Below are positions 7,203-13,520 of a DNA stretch of 13,520 nt, one piece after another; positions within the stretch are counted from its first letter, which is position 1, and each line of letters starts with the position of its first letter. The notes beneath the pieces are model-generated. The model was given only the letters and a program-made list of their open reading frames with translations, made no database searches and was not told where the DNA came from. Origin of the DNA: Opitutaceae bacterium (lineage in GTDB: Bacteria > Verrucomicrobiota > Verrucomicrobiia > Opitutales > Opitutaceae); the NCBI GenBank assembly GCA_005786775.1, contig SYDD01000099.1, positions 1-13,520 on the forward strand. The letters are read 5' to 3'. The position numbers and the translations under genes were made by a program.

Positions 7203-9047
7203 ATGCCCTCGCGCCGCCGTCTACCCCTCCTGCTCCTCGCCCTCGCGCTCCCGCTCGCCGCCGCCGAGCCGGTCGACGTGGTCGTCTACGGCGCCACCCC
7301 CGGTGGCATCGCGGCCGCCATCGCCGCGGCCAAGGGCGGACGCTCGGTCCTCCTCGCCGAGCCGACCATCCGGATCGGCGGGATGGCCACCAACGGGCTC
7401 CAACACCCGGACTTCCGCGCCTTCGAGGCGCTCACGGGCGCGTTCCGCGAGTTTAACCGCCGCACGCTGGAGCACTACACGCGCGTGTACGGCCCGAATT
7501 CCCCCCAGGTGCGCGACTCGTTCCGCGGGACCCACGCCGAACCCAAGGTGAGTCTGGTCGTCTTCCAGACGATGCTGGCCGAACACCCGCGGATCACCGT
7601 GCGCACCGAGTGGACGCTCGTCGACGCCCTGACGCGCGGCCCGGCCGGGGACCGCGCGGTGCGCGCCGCCCGCTTCCGCGACGCGGCGGGCGCCGAGCAC
7701 ACGGTCGAGGGTCGCGTCTTCATCGACGGTTCCTACGAGGGCGACCTGATCGCCGCGGCCCGGACCCCGTACCGGATCGGGGTCGAGGGCCGGGAGGAAT
7801 ACGGTGAATCCGCCGCGCCCGCCGACGGGAGCAGCGATCTCCAGGGCTACAACTTCCGGTTCGTGATGACCAACGACCCCGCGAACCGCGTCCCCGTCAC
7901 CGCGCCCCCCGGTTACCGGCGGGAGGACTTCCTCGGGATCGCGCGGCTGGTGGCCGAGGGGAAGATCAAGCGCGCGTTCGGCGGCTACCGCGACACCGAC
8001 AACCTCGTGAAGGCGCAGATCCCCGTGCTGCCGAACGGCAAGCGCGACATCAACGACGTCTCCCGCGGCCACGTCCGCCTGTCGCTTCCCGGGGAGCAGC
8101 TGCTCTGGCCGGAGGGCGACGCGGCCACGCGGCGGGCGATCTATGCCGAGCACCTGCGGTGGAACGCGGGGATCATCTACTTCGCGCAGCAGGATTCCTC
8201 GTTACCGGCGGAGTTCCGCGCCGAGGCGAGCCAGTGGGGCTGGTGCAAGGACGAGTTCACCGAGACCGGCGGCATCCCGCCGCAGCTCTACGTGCGCGAG
8301 GCGCGCCGGCTGCTTGGACTGCGGATCTTCACCCAGCACGACACCCGGCCCGCCGAGGGCGACGCCCGGGCGGTGCTGCACCGCGACGCCATCGCGATCG
8401 GCGACTACGGCCACAGCAGCCACGGCGTCCGCCACGAGGGGTCGCGCTTCGGGGGCCGGCGCTTCGGCGAGGGCCTCGGTGTGACCTACGCGCCGTACCA
8501 GATTCCGTATGGCACGATCGTGGCCAAGGACGTCCGCAACCTCCTTGCACCGGTACCGGCCAGCGCGACGCACATCGGTTTCTGCGCCCTGCGGCTGGAG
8601 CCGATCTGGAGCTCCCTCGGCCAGGCCGCCGGCCACGCCGCGCACCTCGCGCTCGCCCAGGCGGGGACCCCAGACGCGCGCGGGGTGCGGGTGCCGGAGC
8701 TGCAGCGCCGCCTGCACGCGGACGCGTCGGCGACGATCTACGTGGGTGACGTGCCGCCGGAGGCCCCCGACTTCGCCGCGGTGCAGTGGTGGGGCACCGC
8801 CGGGGGCCTGCACGGGCTGGCCCCGGCGCCCAAGGGTTCACGGCTGGGCCGGCAGATCGAGGGCCAGCACAGCGAGGGCTGGCTGAACCACGAGGCCAAG
8901 CTCTCGGCCCCGCTCGACGCCGCCCTCGCGGCCCGCTGGGAACCAATCGCCCGCGCCGCCGGCATCACCGTTGCGCTGCCCTCCGCCGACGGCCGCGCCA
9001 CCCGCGGCGACTTCATCCGGGCCGCGTGGCGCGCCGCGGCGCCCTGA
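7203..9047 (+). CDS. Exported FAD-dependent oxidoreductase, second copy-type (FAD_oxidored family)
   Basis: A 614-aa flavoprotein starting 4 nt after the previous gene. Residues 1-21 form a signal peptide (SRRRLPLLLLALALPLAAA). It is strongly hydrophobic, as for Sec, but has arginines in a partial SRRxL Tat-like pattern. The FAD-binding fold follows directly at 25-53: VDVVVYGATPGGIAAAIAAA and VLLAEP, a GxTPGG variant of the usual GxGxxG. VFIDGSYEGDLIAAA (near 7718-7762) matches the family's acidic FAD block, and residues about 432-485 (YQIPYGTIVAKDVRNLLAPV to GQAAGHAA) form the C-terminal FAD-binding part. A tail of about 130 residues follows (AVQWWGTAGGLHGLAPAP onward), longer than in the first enzyme. 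The two FAD enzymes are clearly different in sequence, not a recent duplication. The last 35 nt overlap the convergent gene on the other strand. Substrate unknown. Confidence 0.9.
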   Translation: MPSRRRLPLLLLALALPLAAAEPVDVVVYGATPGGIAAAIAAAKGGRSVLLAEPTIRIGGMATNGLQHPDFRAFEALTGAFREFNRRTLEHYTRVYGPNSPQVRDSFRGTHAEPKVSLVVFQTMLAEHPRITVRTEWTLVDALTRGPAGDRAVRAARFRDAAGAEHTVEGRVFIDGSYEGDLIAAARTPYRIGVEGREEYGESAAPADGSSDLQGYNFRFVMTNDPANRVPVTAPPGYRREDFLGIARLVAEGKIKRAFGGYRDTDNLVKAQIPVLPNGKRDINDVSRGHVRLSLPGEQLLWPEGDAATRRAIYAEHLRWNAGIIYFAQQDSSLPAEFRAEASQWGWCKDEFTETGGIPPQLYVREARRLLGLRIFTQHDTRPAEGDARAVLHRDAIAIGDYGHSSHGVRHEGSRFGGRRFGEGLGVTYAPYQIPYGTIVAKDVRNLLAPVPASATHIGFCALRLEPIWSSLGQAAGHAAHLALAQAGTPDARGVRVPELQRRLHADASATIYVGDVPPEAPDFAAVQWWGTAGGLHGLAPAPKGSRLGRQIEGQHSEGWLNHEAKLSAPLDAALAARWEPIARAAGITVALPSADGRATRGDFIRAAWRAAAP

Positions 9048-9657
9048 TCGCGGGCCCGACCCCCGGGGGCACCCGCCGCCACCGCACGGCGCCGTAACCG
9101 TCCCAGGAGGACTGCGGCAACTGCCGCAGCACCGGCCACGCCGCGGACTCCACCGGATCCGCGATCAGGGCCGGAAACCGCGCGTACACCTTCTCATCGG
9201 CGCTGTCGTTTTCCTCGGCGGCATCGGTCACGAACACCTCCGCGCCCAGCCGGGGCAGCTGGCGGCGCACCCACTCCGGCCCCGTCCGCCCACCCCCCAG
9301 CCCGTGCCCGTACCGCACCTGCACCACGTGGCTGACCCGCGCGCCACCCCGGAGCAGGCACCGCGCGCAGAAGGCCGCATTCTCCACGAACGCGTACACC
9401 ACCGGGACGCGGAACCGCCCCAGGCGATCCGACCACACCTCCAGCTCCACGAACACCATCCGGCCCGTCGCGGCGTTCGGTCCGAACGCGACCAACTCGC
9501 CGTGGAAAGGCACGCCCGGCGGTGGCAACTCCTGGATCGCCTCAACGGTGATCCGGCAGCCGTGGTCCTCGTGCACGAGCGGCCGGTCGAGGAAGTCCGG
9601 AACCCCCGCCACGCAATAGTCCGTGTGCAGGAACAGGTCCGGCGCCGCCACGGTCAC
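9013..9657 (-). CDS. Hypothetical protein, coupled to the AAA ATPase
   Basis: I do not recognise this 214-aa protein. It starts with GTG at 9657-9655, overlapping the TGA of the ATPase gene (9656-9654) in a GTGA arrangement, so it is probably translated by coupling. No signal peptide or membrane helix is visible. The first half is rich in beta-strand-like segments (GRMVFVELEVWSDRLGRFRV), followed by VENAAFCARCLLRGG with a single CxxC pair (C97, C100), and then an alpha/beta-looking stretch RRQLPRLGAEVFVTDAAEEN. The C-terminus is arginine/proline rich (PPGVGPAIRAPRRATRPG) and overlaps the 3' end of the FAD gene on the other strand by 35 nt, so the tail may be the result of lost or shifted termination. 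The coupling makes a functional partnership with the ATPase likely, but no function can be named. Confidence 0.7.
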   Translation of the reverse strand: MTVAAPDLFLHTDYCVAGVPDFLDRPLVHEDHGCRITVEAIQELPPPGVPFHGELVAFGPNAATGRMVFVELEVWSDRLGRFRVPVVYAFVENAAFCARCLLRGGARVSHVVQVRYGHGLGGGRTGPEWVRRQLPRLGAEVFVTDAAEENDSADEKVYARFPALIADPVESAAWPVLRQLPQSSWDGYGAVRWRRVPPGVGPAIRAPRRATRPG

Positions 9658-10853
9658 AGCAGCTGGCTAAGCAGCGTACGGGCCGGAACCACCATTGGCG
9701 CGCTTTCCGCGAAACAGTCGGCCTCGACCGGTTCCAGATCGAACACGGCCTGGAAGGCGTGCGGCGCCTTGGTCATCGCCTGGAAGTGGCCGAGCGCGGG
9801 CGACAACGCGCGCTCCGCCAGCTTGACCTCCACCAAGAACCACGGCTTCCGATCCCGCACCACCAGGAAGTCCACCTCCCGCTTGAGCTTGTCCCGCAGG
9901 TAGCGCAGCTCGAACCGGCCCCAGCCGAGGTCGCTCCAGCCCTCGACCGCCTTGAGCAGGTGGCACGCGACCATCGTCTCCGCGCGCGCGCCGGGATCCT
10001 CGACGGCACCCCAGTCGCGCAGGTACCACTTCGGCTCCTTCCGGAGGGACTTCGCGACGTTCGCGAACCACGGGCGAACAAGGAAGCCGTGGTGGAGCCG
10101 GCCGAGCAGATCGACCCAGCGCCGGGCGGTGTCCACCGAGACGCCGACCTCCCGGGCGAGGTTGGCGTGGACGAGCTGCTGCCCCGAACGCTCGGCCAGC
10201 AGCGTGGCGAAGGTCTCCAGGGTGGCCAGCTCCTGCAATTGCGCCACTTCCCGGACGTCGTGCTGGAACAGCTGCTCCTGCCGCGAGGCACGCCACCGGC
10301 GCGTGAACCGGGATTCGCGCCGCAGAAACGGCTCCGGGAAGCCGCCGTGCTCCCAGAGCGCCGTCCACGATTCCGCGTCGATCCGGCCCGGCGGGCGGAT
10401 CGGCGCCGCCGCCGGCGCGGGGTGGAGGCACTCCGCGACACTCCATGGGTGCATCCGGAACAGGAAATAGCGGCCCATCAGGCTGTCACCCCCGCGCCGG
10501 AAGACCTCGAGGCGGGAACTGCCCGTCACCACCACTCCCGCGCGGGCACCGTGCACGTCGAAGAACCCCTTCAGGAAGTCCCTCCACCGCGAGTACTTGT
10601 GCAGTTCATCGAAAACGATCGTCGGTCGCCCGGCCCCTAGGACGGCGAGTCCCGCCGCCTCCGCCACGGCCGCCGGGCCGCGCAGGATCACCCGGCGGTC
10701 GTCGGCGTTGTCCCAGTTCAGGTAATGCGTTCCCCGGGACCGGCAGACGGTCGTCTTGCCGACCTGCCGGGGCCCGCTCACCCACGCCATCTGACGGTGC
10801 GCCGCGAGGTGCTCCGCGAGGAGGGCGTCATAGATTCGGGGCCGGTGGTCCAC
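9654..10853 (-). CDS. ATP-binding protein, AAA_14 plus DUF4143
   Basis: A 399-aa protein of the widespread AAA_14/DUF4143 family, whose role is poorly known. Walker A is GPRQVGKTT (residues 27-35), Walker B TIVFDE (78-83) and the sensor-like strand VVVTGSSRLEVF is at 107-118, with the usual YLNWDN motif between A and B. The C-terminal DUF4143 half shows a winged-helix-like part (LAREVGVSVDTARRWVDLL, about residues 228-246) and ends in REVDFLVVRDRKPWFLVEVK (325-344), whose E, D and E-x-K fit a PD-(D/E)xK nuclease-like fold. Whether it cuts DNA is unknown. GTG 10853 is chosen because it gives the normal distance from N-terminus to Walker A; no Shine-Dalgarno sequence precedes it. The start codon lies within a GTCCA-CT-TGGAC inverted repeat and downstream of the half-site array. 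It forms an inverted pair with the 214-aa gene, unlike its neighbours in direction and apparent role. Confidence 0.92.
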   Translation of the reverse strand: MDHRPRIYDALLAEHLAAHRQMAWVSGPRQVGKTTVCRSRGTHYLNWDNADDRRVILRGPAAVAEAAGLAVLGAGRPTIVFDELHKYSRWRDFLKGFFDVHGARAGVVVTGSSRLEVFRRGGDSLMGRYFLFRMHPWSVAECLHPAPAAAPIRPPGRIDAESWTALWEHGGFPEPFLRRESRFTRRWRASRQEQLFQHDVREVAQLQELATLETFATLLAERSGQQLVHANLAREVGVSVDTARRWVDLLGRLHHGFLVRPWFANVAKSLRKEPKWYLRDWGAVEDPGARAETMVACHLLKAVEGWSDLGWGRFELRYLRDKLKREVDFLVVRDRKPWFLVEVKLAERALSPALGHFQAMTKAPHAFQAVFDLEPVEADCFAESAPMVVPARTLLSQLL

Positions 10854-10919
10854 TTGGACTAAACTCGTGCTCGTCGTAAAATAGTCCAGACCGTTTTAAG
10901 GAGCGTCGTAAAATGGTCC
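10846..10919. repeat. Array of TRGTCC / GTAAAAT half-sites upstream of the ATPase
   Basis: Two near-identical 16-bp direct copies, CGTCGTAAAATAGTCC (10872-10887) and CGTCGTAAAATGGTCC (10904-10919), differ at one base and begin 32 bp apart, about three helical turns. Directly after the first copy lies a diverged inverted copy, AGACCGTTTTAAG (10888-10900), making an imperfect 26-bp palindrome. Further TRGTCC half-sites are TGGTCC at 10846-10851 and the inverted GGACTA at 10856-10861; the latter can pair with TAGTCC at 10882-10887. GTCCA-CT-TGGAC (10848-10859) spans the ATPase start codon. The stretch is much richer in A/T than its surroundings. This looks like an operator array, perhaps for self-regulation, or a trace of a small mobile element. 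Both are inference. Confidence 0.6.
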
Positions 10920-11049
10920 TGCCGGCTTGCCACGCCCGAAAACGCCTCCCTCCTCCGCCCGCGCCTTGACCCAGGCCGGCCGCCCGCCGTGACTTTTCCC
11001 GCCCCGCGCCGGCGCCACCCCACCCGCGCCGATGCTCGGCCCCCCACCG
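10854..11049. promoter_or_regulatory. Divergent intergenic region between ATPase cassette and second receptor
   Basis: This is the only place in the window where two transcription units point away from each other, so promoters for both should lie here. The left third (to 10919) holds the repeat array. The rest, 10920-11031, is GC-rich without any repeat or clear -35/-10 pair that I can support. On the minus strand TATTTT at 10883-10878 could serve as a -10 element for the ATPase, but no matching -35 was seen. No terminator or riboswitch-like structure is evident. Confidence 0.45.
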
Positions 11050-13520
11050 ATGCCCCCCGACCCCTCCCGCTTGCTGGCCGCCTTGTTCCTGCTCGCCGCC
11101 GCGCCCCTTGCTGCCCAGACGGCCCCCACGCCGCCGCCCGCCACCCCCGCGCCGGCCGGCGGGACCGTCGTCCTCAACCCGTTCACCGTCGATGCCGGCA
11201 CCGACACCGGGTACGCCGCCACCAGCACCCTCGGCGGCACCCGCCTGAAGAGCGAGCTGCGCGACGTGGCTTCGCAGATCGACGTGATGACGTCCGAGTT
11301 CCTCGAGGACATCGGCGCGCTCACCCTCGACGAGTCGCTCCGCTACTCGCTCAACATCGAGACCAGCGACGAGAACTTCTCCCCCGGCACGGACCCGAAC
11401 ACCAACAGCGTCTTCTCCTCCGCCTACGGCAGCCGCACCCGCGGGCTCAGCCGCTCCAACAACACCCACGACTTCTTCGAGACCAACGTCCCGCTCGACA
11501 CCTACAACACGGGCCGGCGCTTCACCCTCGTCTCCGGCTCCAACGCCATCCTCTTCGGCGCCGGCTTCGCCGGCGGCACCAACGACGTCGCCTTCGACCG
11601 GCCCGACCTCCGCCGCTTCTCGGGCGGCGCCGTCGCGCGCGTCGATTCCAACCGCGGCCGCCGCTTCTCCCTCAACCTGAACCAGCCCCTCGTACGCGGC
11701 CTCGTCGGCATCCGCGTCGCCGGGCTCGACGCCGATGAGCGCGACCACCGCGATGGGGTCGGGGCGCGCACCCGGCGCCATTACGCCTCGATCCTCGTCC
11801 AGCCCCTCTCCCGCCTCTCGGTGCGCGGCTGGTACGAGCAGTACGACTCCCGCCAGCGCAACGCCGCCAACACACTCACCGGCGACCGCGTCACGCCGTG
11901 GCTCAGCCTGCCCACCCGCCCCACGTTTAACAACGCGGGCCTCACCGCGGCCAGCACCGCCGCCCAGTTCAACACCGCGCTCGCCGCCGGGGGCGCGGAC
12001 CTCGCCACCGCCGCCGAGCGCCTCAACAACGTCGCGGTCACGCTCGGCTACGGGGCCGACGGCACGCCGGGCGCGATCCGCAACTGGACCAACACCGCCA
12101 CCTCGCGCCGGCCGCTCGACGGCACCCAGGACCCGAGCATCACCAGCCCCGCCGTCTACCCGCTCGAGTCGAGCGTGCTCGGCAACGCGCTCCAGCGCTG
12201 GTGGCGCGGCGACATCCGCGGCGCGCTCTTCGAATTCAGCCCGCTCCGTGACCTCCACATCGAGGGCGGCCTCAACCGCGAGGTCTTCGACACGCGCTCC
12301 CTTAGCTTCATCTCCGGCAACAACGCCGACCTCCGCGTCGACCTGAACCGCTTCCTGCCCGACGGCGCCACGCCCAACCCCAACCTCGGGCGCACCTTCG
12401 TCGAGGACGACATCACCGGCAGCGCCTGGCGGAACCACCGCGACGAGCGCCGGCTGCAGGTCGCCTACGGCCTCGACCTCCGCCGCCGCACCGGCTGGAC
12501 CCGCCACCTCGGCTCCCACCAGTTCGCGGTGATGTACACTGGCGCCGAGAACATGCGCGTGCAGCAGAACACCAACAGCCCGCGGATCGTCTCCGACAAC
12601 GTCTTCGAGGGGCTGTCCTACCCCGCCGGCACCACCGCCGCCAACGACACCATCCGCAACAGCCGGCGCCTCCGCGCCCGCTTCTACCTCGATTCGCCCG
12701 CCAGCCCCTCCGGCGGCAACCGCTCGGTCCGCGCCCCCTTCCAGCTCTGGGGTCCGGAGACAGTCGTCGTCGGCCGCGACGCGCAGGGCCGCGACGTGGT
12801 GGTAAACACCGGACTGAGCAGCCCCTACGGCGCGCAGGTCGCCACCTCCAACGGCAGGAAGACCGAGGACGCCGGCCAGTACGCGTGGCAGGGCAGCCTC
12901 CTCGACGGCCGTCTCAACGTCACGCTCGGCGAGCGCTTCTCCCGCGCGGGCTTCGCGCCCTGGGTCGGGCAGGGCGGCACCGGCACGCGCCCCCCGCGCC
13001 GCTACAACGCCGACACCCGCGCCTTCGAGGAACCCGTTAACCGCGGCGGCGTGCTCACGTTCGCCAGCACCGGCAAGGCCGTCGGCAACGCCGGCTTCGA
13101 GCCGTGGGACGTGATGCTGGCGCGCGGCGGCGAGCAGGACTCACTCGAGGCCGCCTCCCGCTACGAGGTGACCTCGCGCCTGCGGGGCTTCGTCGTCCAC
13201 CCCTTCGGCCGCCAGGGCTTCCTCAGCCTCCACTACACGGCCTCGTCCTCCGCCTTCGTCGCCGACTTCACCCGCAAGAACCCCTACGGCCAAGAGGCCC
13301 AGCTCGACGACGGCACCACGCGCGAGTACGGCCTCTCGCTGCGGTTCCTCGACGACCGCATCGTGCTCCGGCTCAACGCCTACGAGTCCGTCTACCTCGG
13401 CGTCTCCGGCGGCTCGGGGGTCACCGTGCCCGCCCCGCCCGCGGTCGGAGGCGCGTCGGGGATGGACCGCACGAACATCCACTGGTCGGCGATCCACCTC
13501 GAGAAGTCGGCCCAGAACCA
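11050..13520 (+). CDS. TonB-dependent receptor, second subtype, 3' end outside window
   Basis: About 823 codons are visible, open to the window edge without a stop. Residues 1-24 (RLLAALFLLAAAPLAAQ) form a signal peptide, followed by a proline/alanine linker and VVLNPFTVDAGTDTGYAATS, a segment seen before the plug in many receptors of this kind. The plug follows (LKSELRDVASQIDVMTSEFL, LTLDESLRYSL, SRTRGLSRSNNTHDFFETN, TLVSGSNAILFGAGFAGGTN), then many amphipathic strands of the barrel (GRRFSLNLNQPLVRGLVGIR, RLSVRGWYEQYDSRQ, FLSLHYTASSSAFVADFTRK). It lacks the STN and carboxypeptidase-like domains of the first receptor and differs from it in sequence. ATG 11050 gives the more compact signal peptide; ATG 11032 is in frame 18 nt upstream. 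No FecI/FecR pair adjoins it on the left. The ligand is unknown. Confidence 0.9.
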   Translation, partial: MPPDPSRLLAALFLLAAAPLAAQTAPTPPPATPAPAGGTVVLNPFTVDAGTDTGYAATSTLGGTRLKSELRDVASQIDVMTSEFLEDIGALTLDESLRYSLNIETSDENFSPGTDPNTNSVFSSAYGSRTRGLSRSNNTHDFFETNVPLDTYNTGRRFTLVSGSNAILFGAGFAGGTNDVAFDRPDLRRFSGGAVARVDSNRGRRFSLNLNQPLVRGLVGIRVAGLDADERDHRDGVGARTRRHYASILVQPLSRLSVRGWYEQYDSRQRNAANTLTGDRVTPWLSLPTRPTFNNAGLTAASTAAQFNTALAAGGADLATAAERLNNVAVTLGYGADGTPGAIRNWTNTATSRRPLDGTQDPSITSPAVYPLESSVLGNALQRWWRGDIRGALFEFSPLRDLHIEGGLNREVFDTRSLSFISGNNADLRVDLNRFLPDGATPNPNLGRTFVEDDITGSAWRNHRDERRLQVAYGLDLRRRTGWTRHLGSHQFAVMYTGAENMRVQQNTNSPRIVSDNVFEGLSYPAGTTAANDTIRNSRRLRARFYLDSPASPSGGNRSVRAPFQLWGPETVVVGRDAQGRDVVVNTGLSSPYGAQVATSNGRKTEDAGQYAWQGSLLDGRLNVTLGERFSRAGFAPWVGQGGTGTRPPRRYNADTRAFEEPVNRGGVLTFASTGKAVGNAGFEPWDVMLARGGEQDSLEAASRYEVTSRLRGFVVHPFGRQGFLSLHYTASSSAFVADFTRKNPYGQEAQLDDGTTREYGLSLRFLDDRIVLRLNAYESVYLGVSGGSGVTVPAPPAVGGASGMDRTNIHWSAIHLEKSAQN

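Noticed and set aside
9050..9076. GC-rich inverted repeat (five C then five G at 9060-9069, flanked by GCGGG/CCCGC) just after the second FAD gene
   Set aside because: Its core has no loop and no T-run follows, and it lies within the coding sequence of the minus-strand gene, so I do not call it a terminator.
10828..12519. 563-codon minus-strand open frame opposite the second receptor
   Set aside because: Same cause; it is repetitive in V, G, A and E, and it would also cover the promoter region and the start of the ATPase gene. The plus-strand reading has a signal peptide and plug motifs.

Overview
The window is very GC-rich DNA from a Gram-negative bacterium that exports nutrients-handling enzymes and builds TonB-dependent outer-membrane receptors. 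The combination of FecI/FecR-type regulation, large TonB receptors with Verrucomicrobia-like sequence style, a SASA-type carbohydrate esterase, exported FAD_oxidored-family enzymes and an AAA_14/DUF4143 ATPase suggests Verrucomicrobiota, perhaps Opitutaceae. That placement is an inference from gene content; no rRNA or other marker gene is present, and other high-GC Gram-negatives are not excluded.

Left part (1-9047, all plus strand): the 3' end of a SASA/CE6-like esterase, then an ECF sigma factor of FecI type, a FecR-type anti-sigma/sensor overlapping it by 4 nt, a TonB receptor whose reading frame begins with an STN signalling domain, and two consecutive exported FAD-dependent oxidoreductases. 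This is a complete cell-surface signalling module (receptor STN to FecR to sigma factor) followed closely by two secreted redox enzymes. The simplest reading is a substrate-responsive uptake and processing cluster, possibly for a carbohydrate or aromatic/glycoside ligand. The substrate cannot be read from the sequence.

Middle (9013-10853, minus strand): an inverted two-gene cassette, an AAA_14/DUF4143 ATPase and an unrecognised 214-aa protein joined by a GTGA stop/start overlap. It lies between the FAD genes and a second receptor and ends inside the 3' end of the second FAD gene. Its upstream side carries a comparatively AT-rich array of repeated TRGTCC / GTAAAAT half-sites.

Right part (11050-13520, plus strand): the first ~820 codons of a second TonB-dependent receptor of a different subtype, without STN or carboxypeptidase-like N-terminal domains. 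It runs off the window and no sigma/anti-sigma pair is visible next to it.

The most unusual points are the single open frame that joins an STN domain protein to a receptor that still carries its own start codon and signal peptide, and the half-site array at the start of the ATPase cassette. No tRNA, rRNA, CRISPR array, transposase or origin was seen, and no gene-free stretch exceeds 300 bases.
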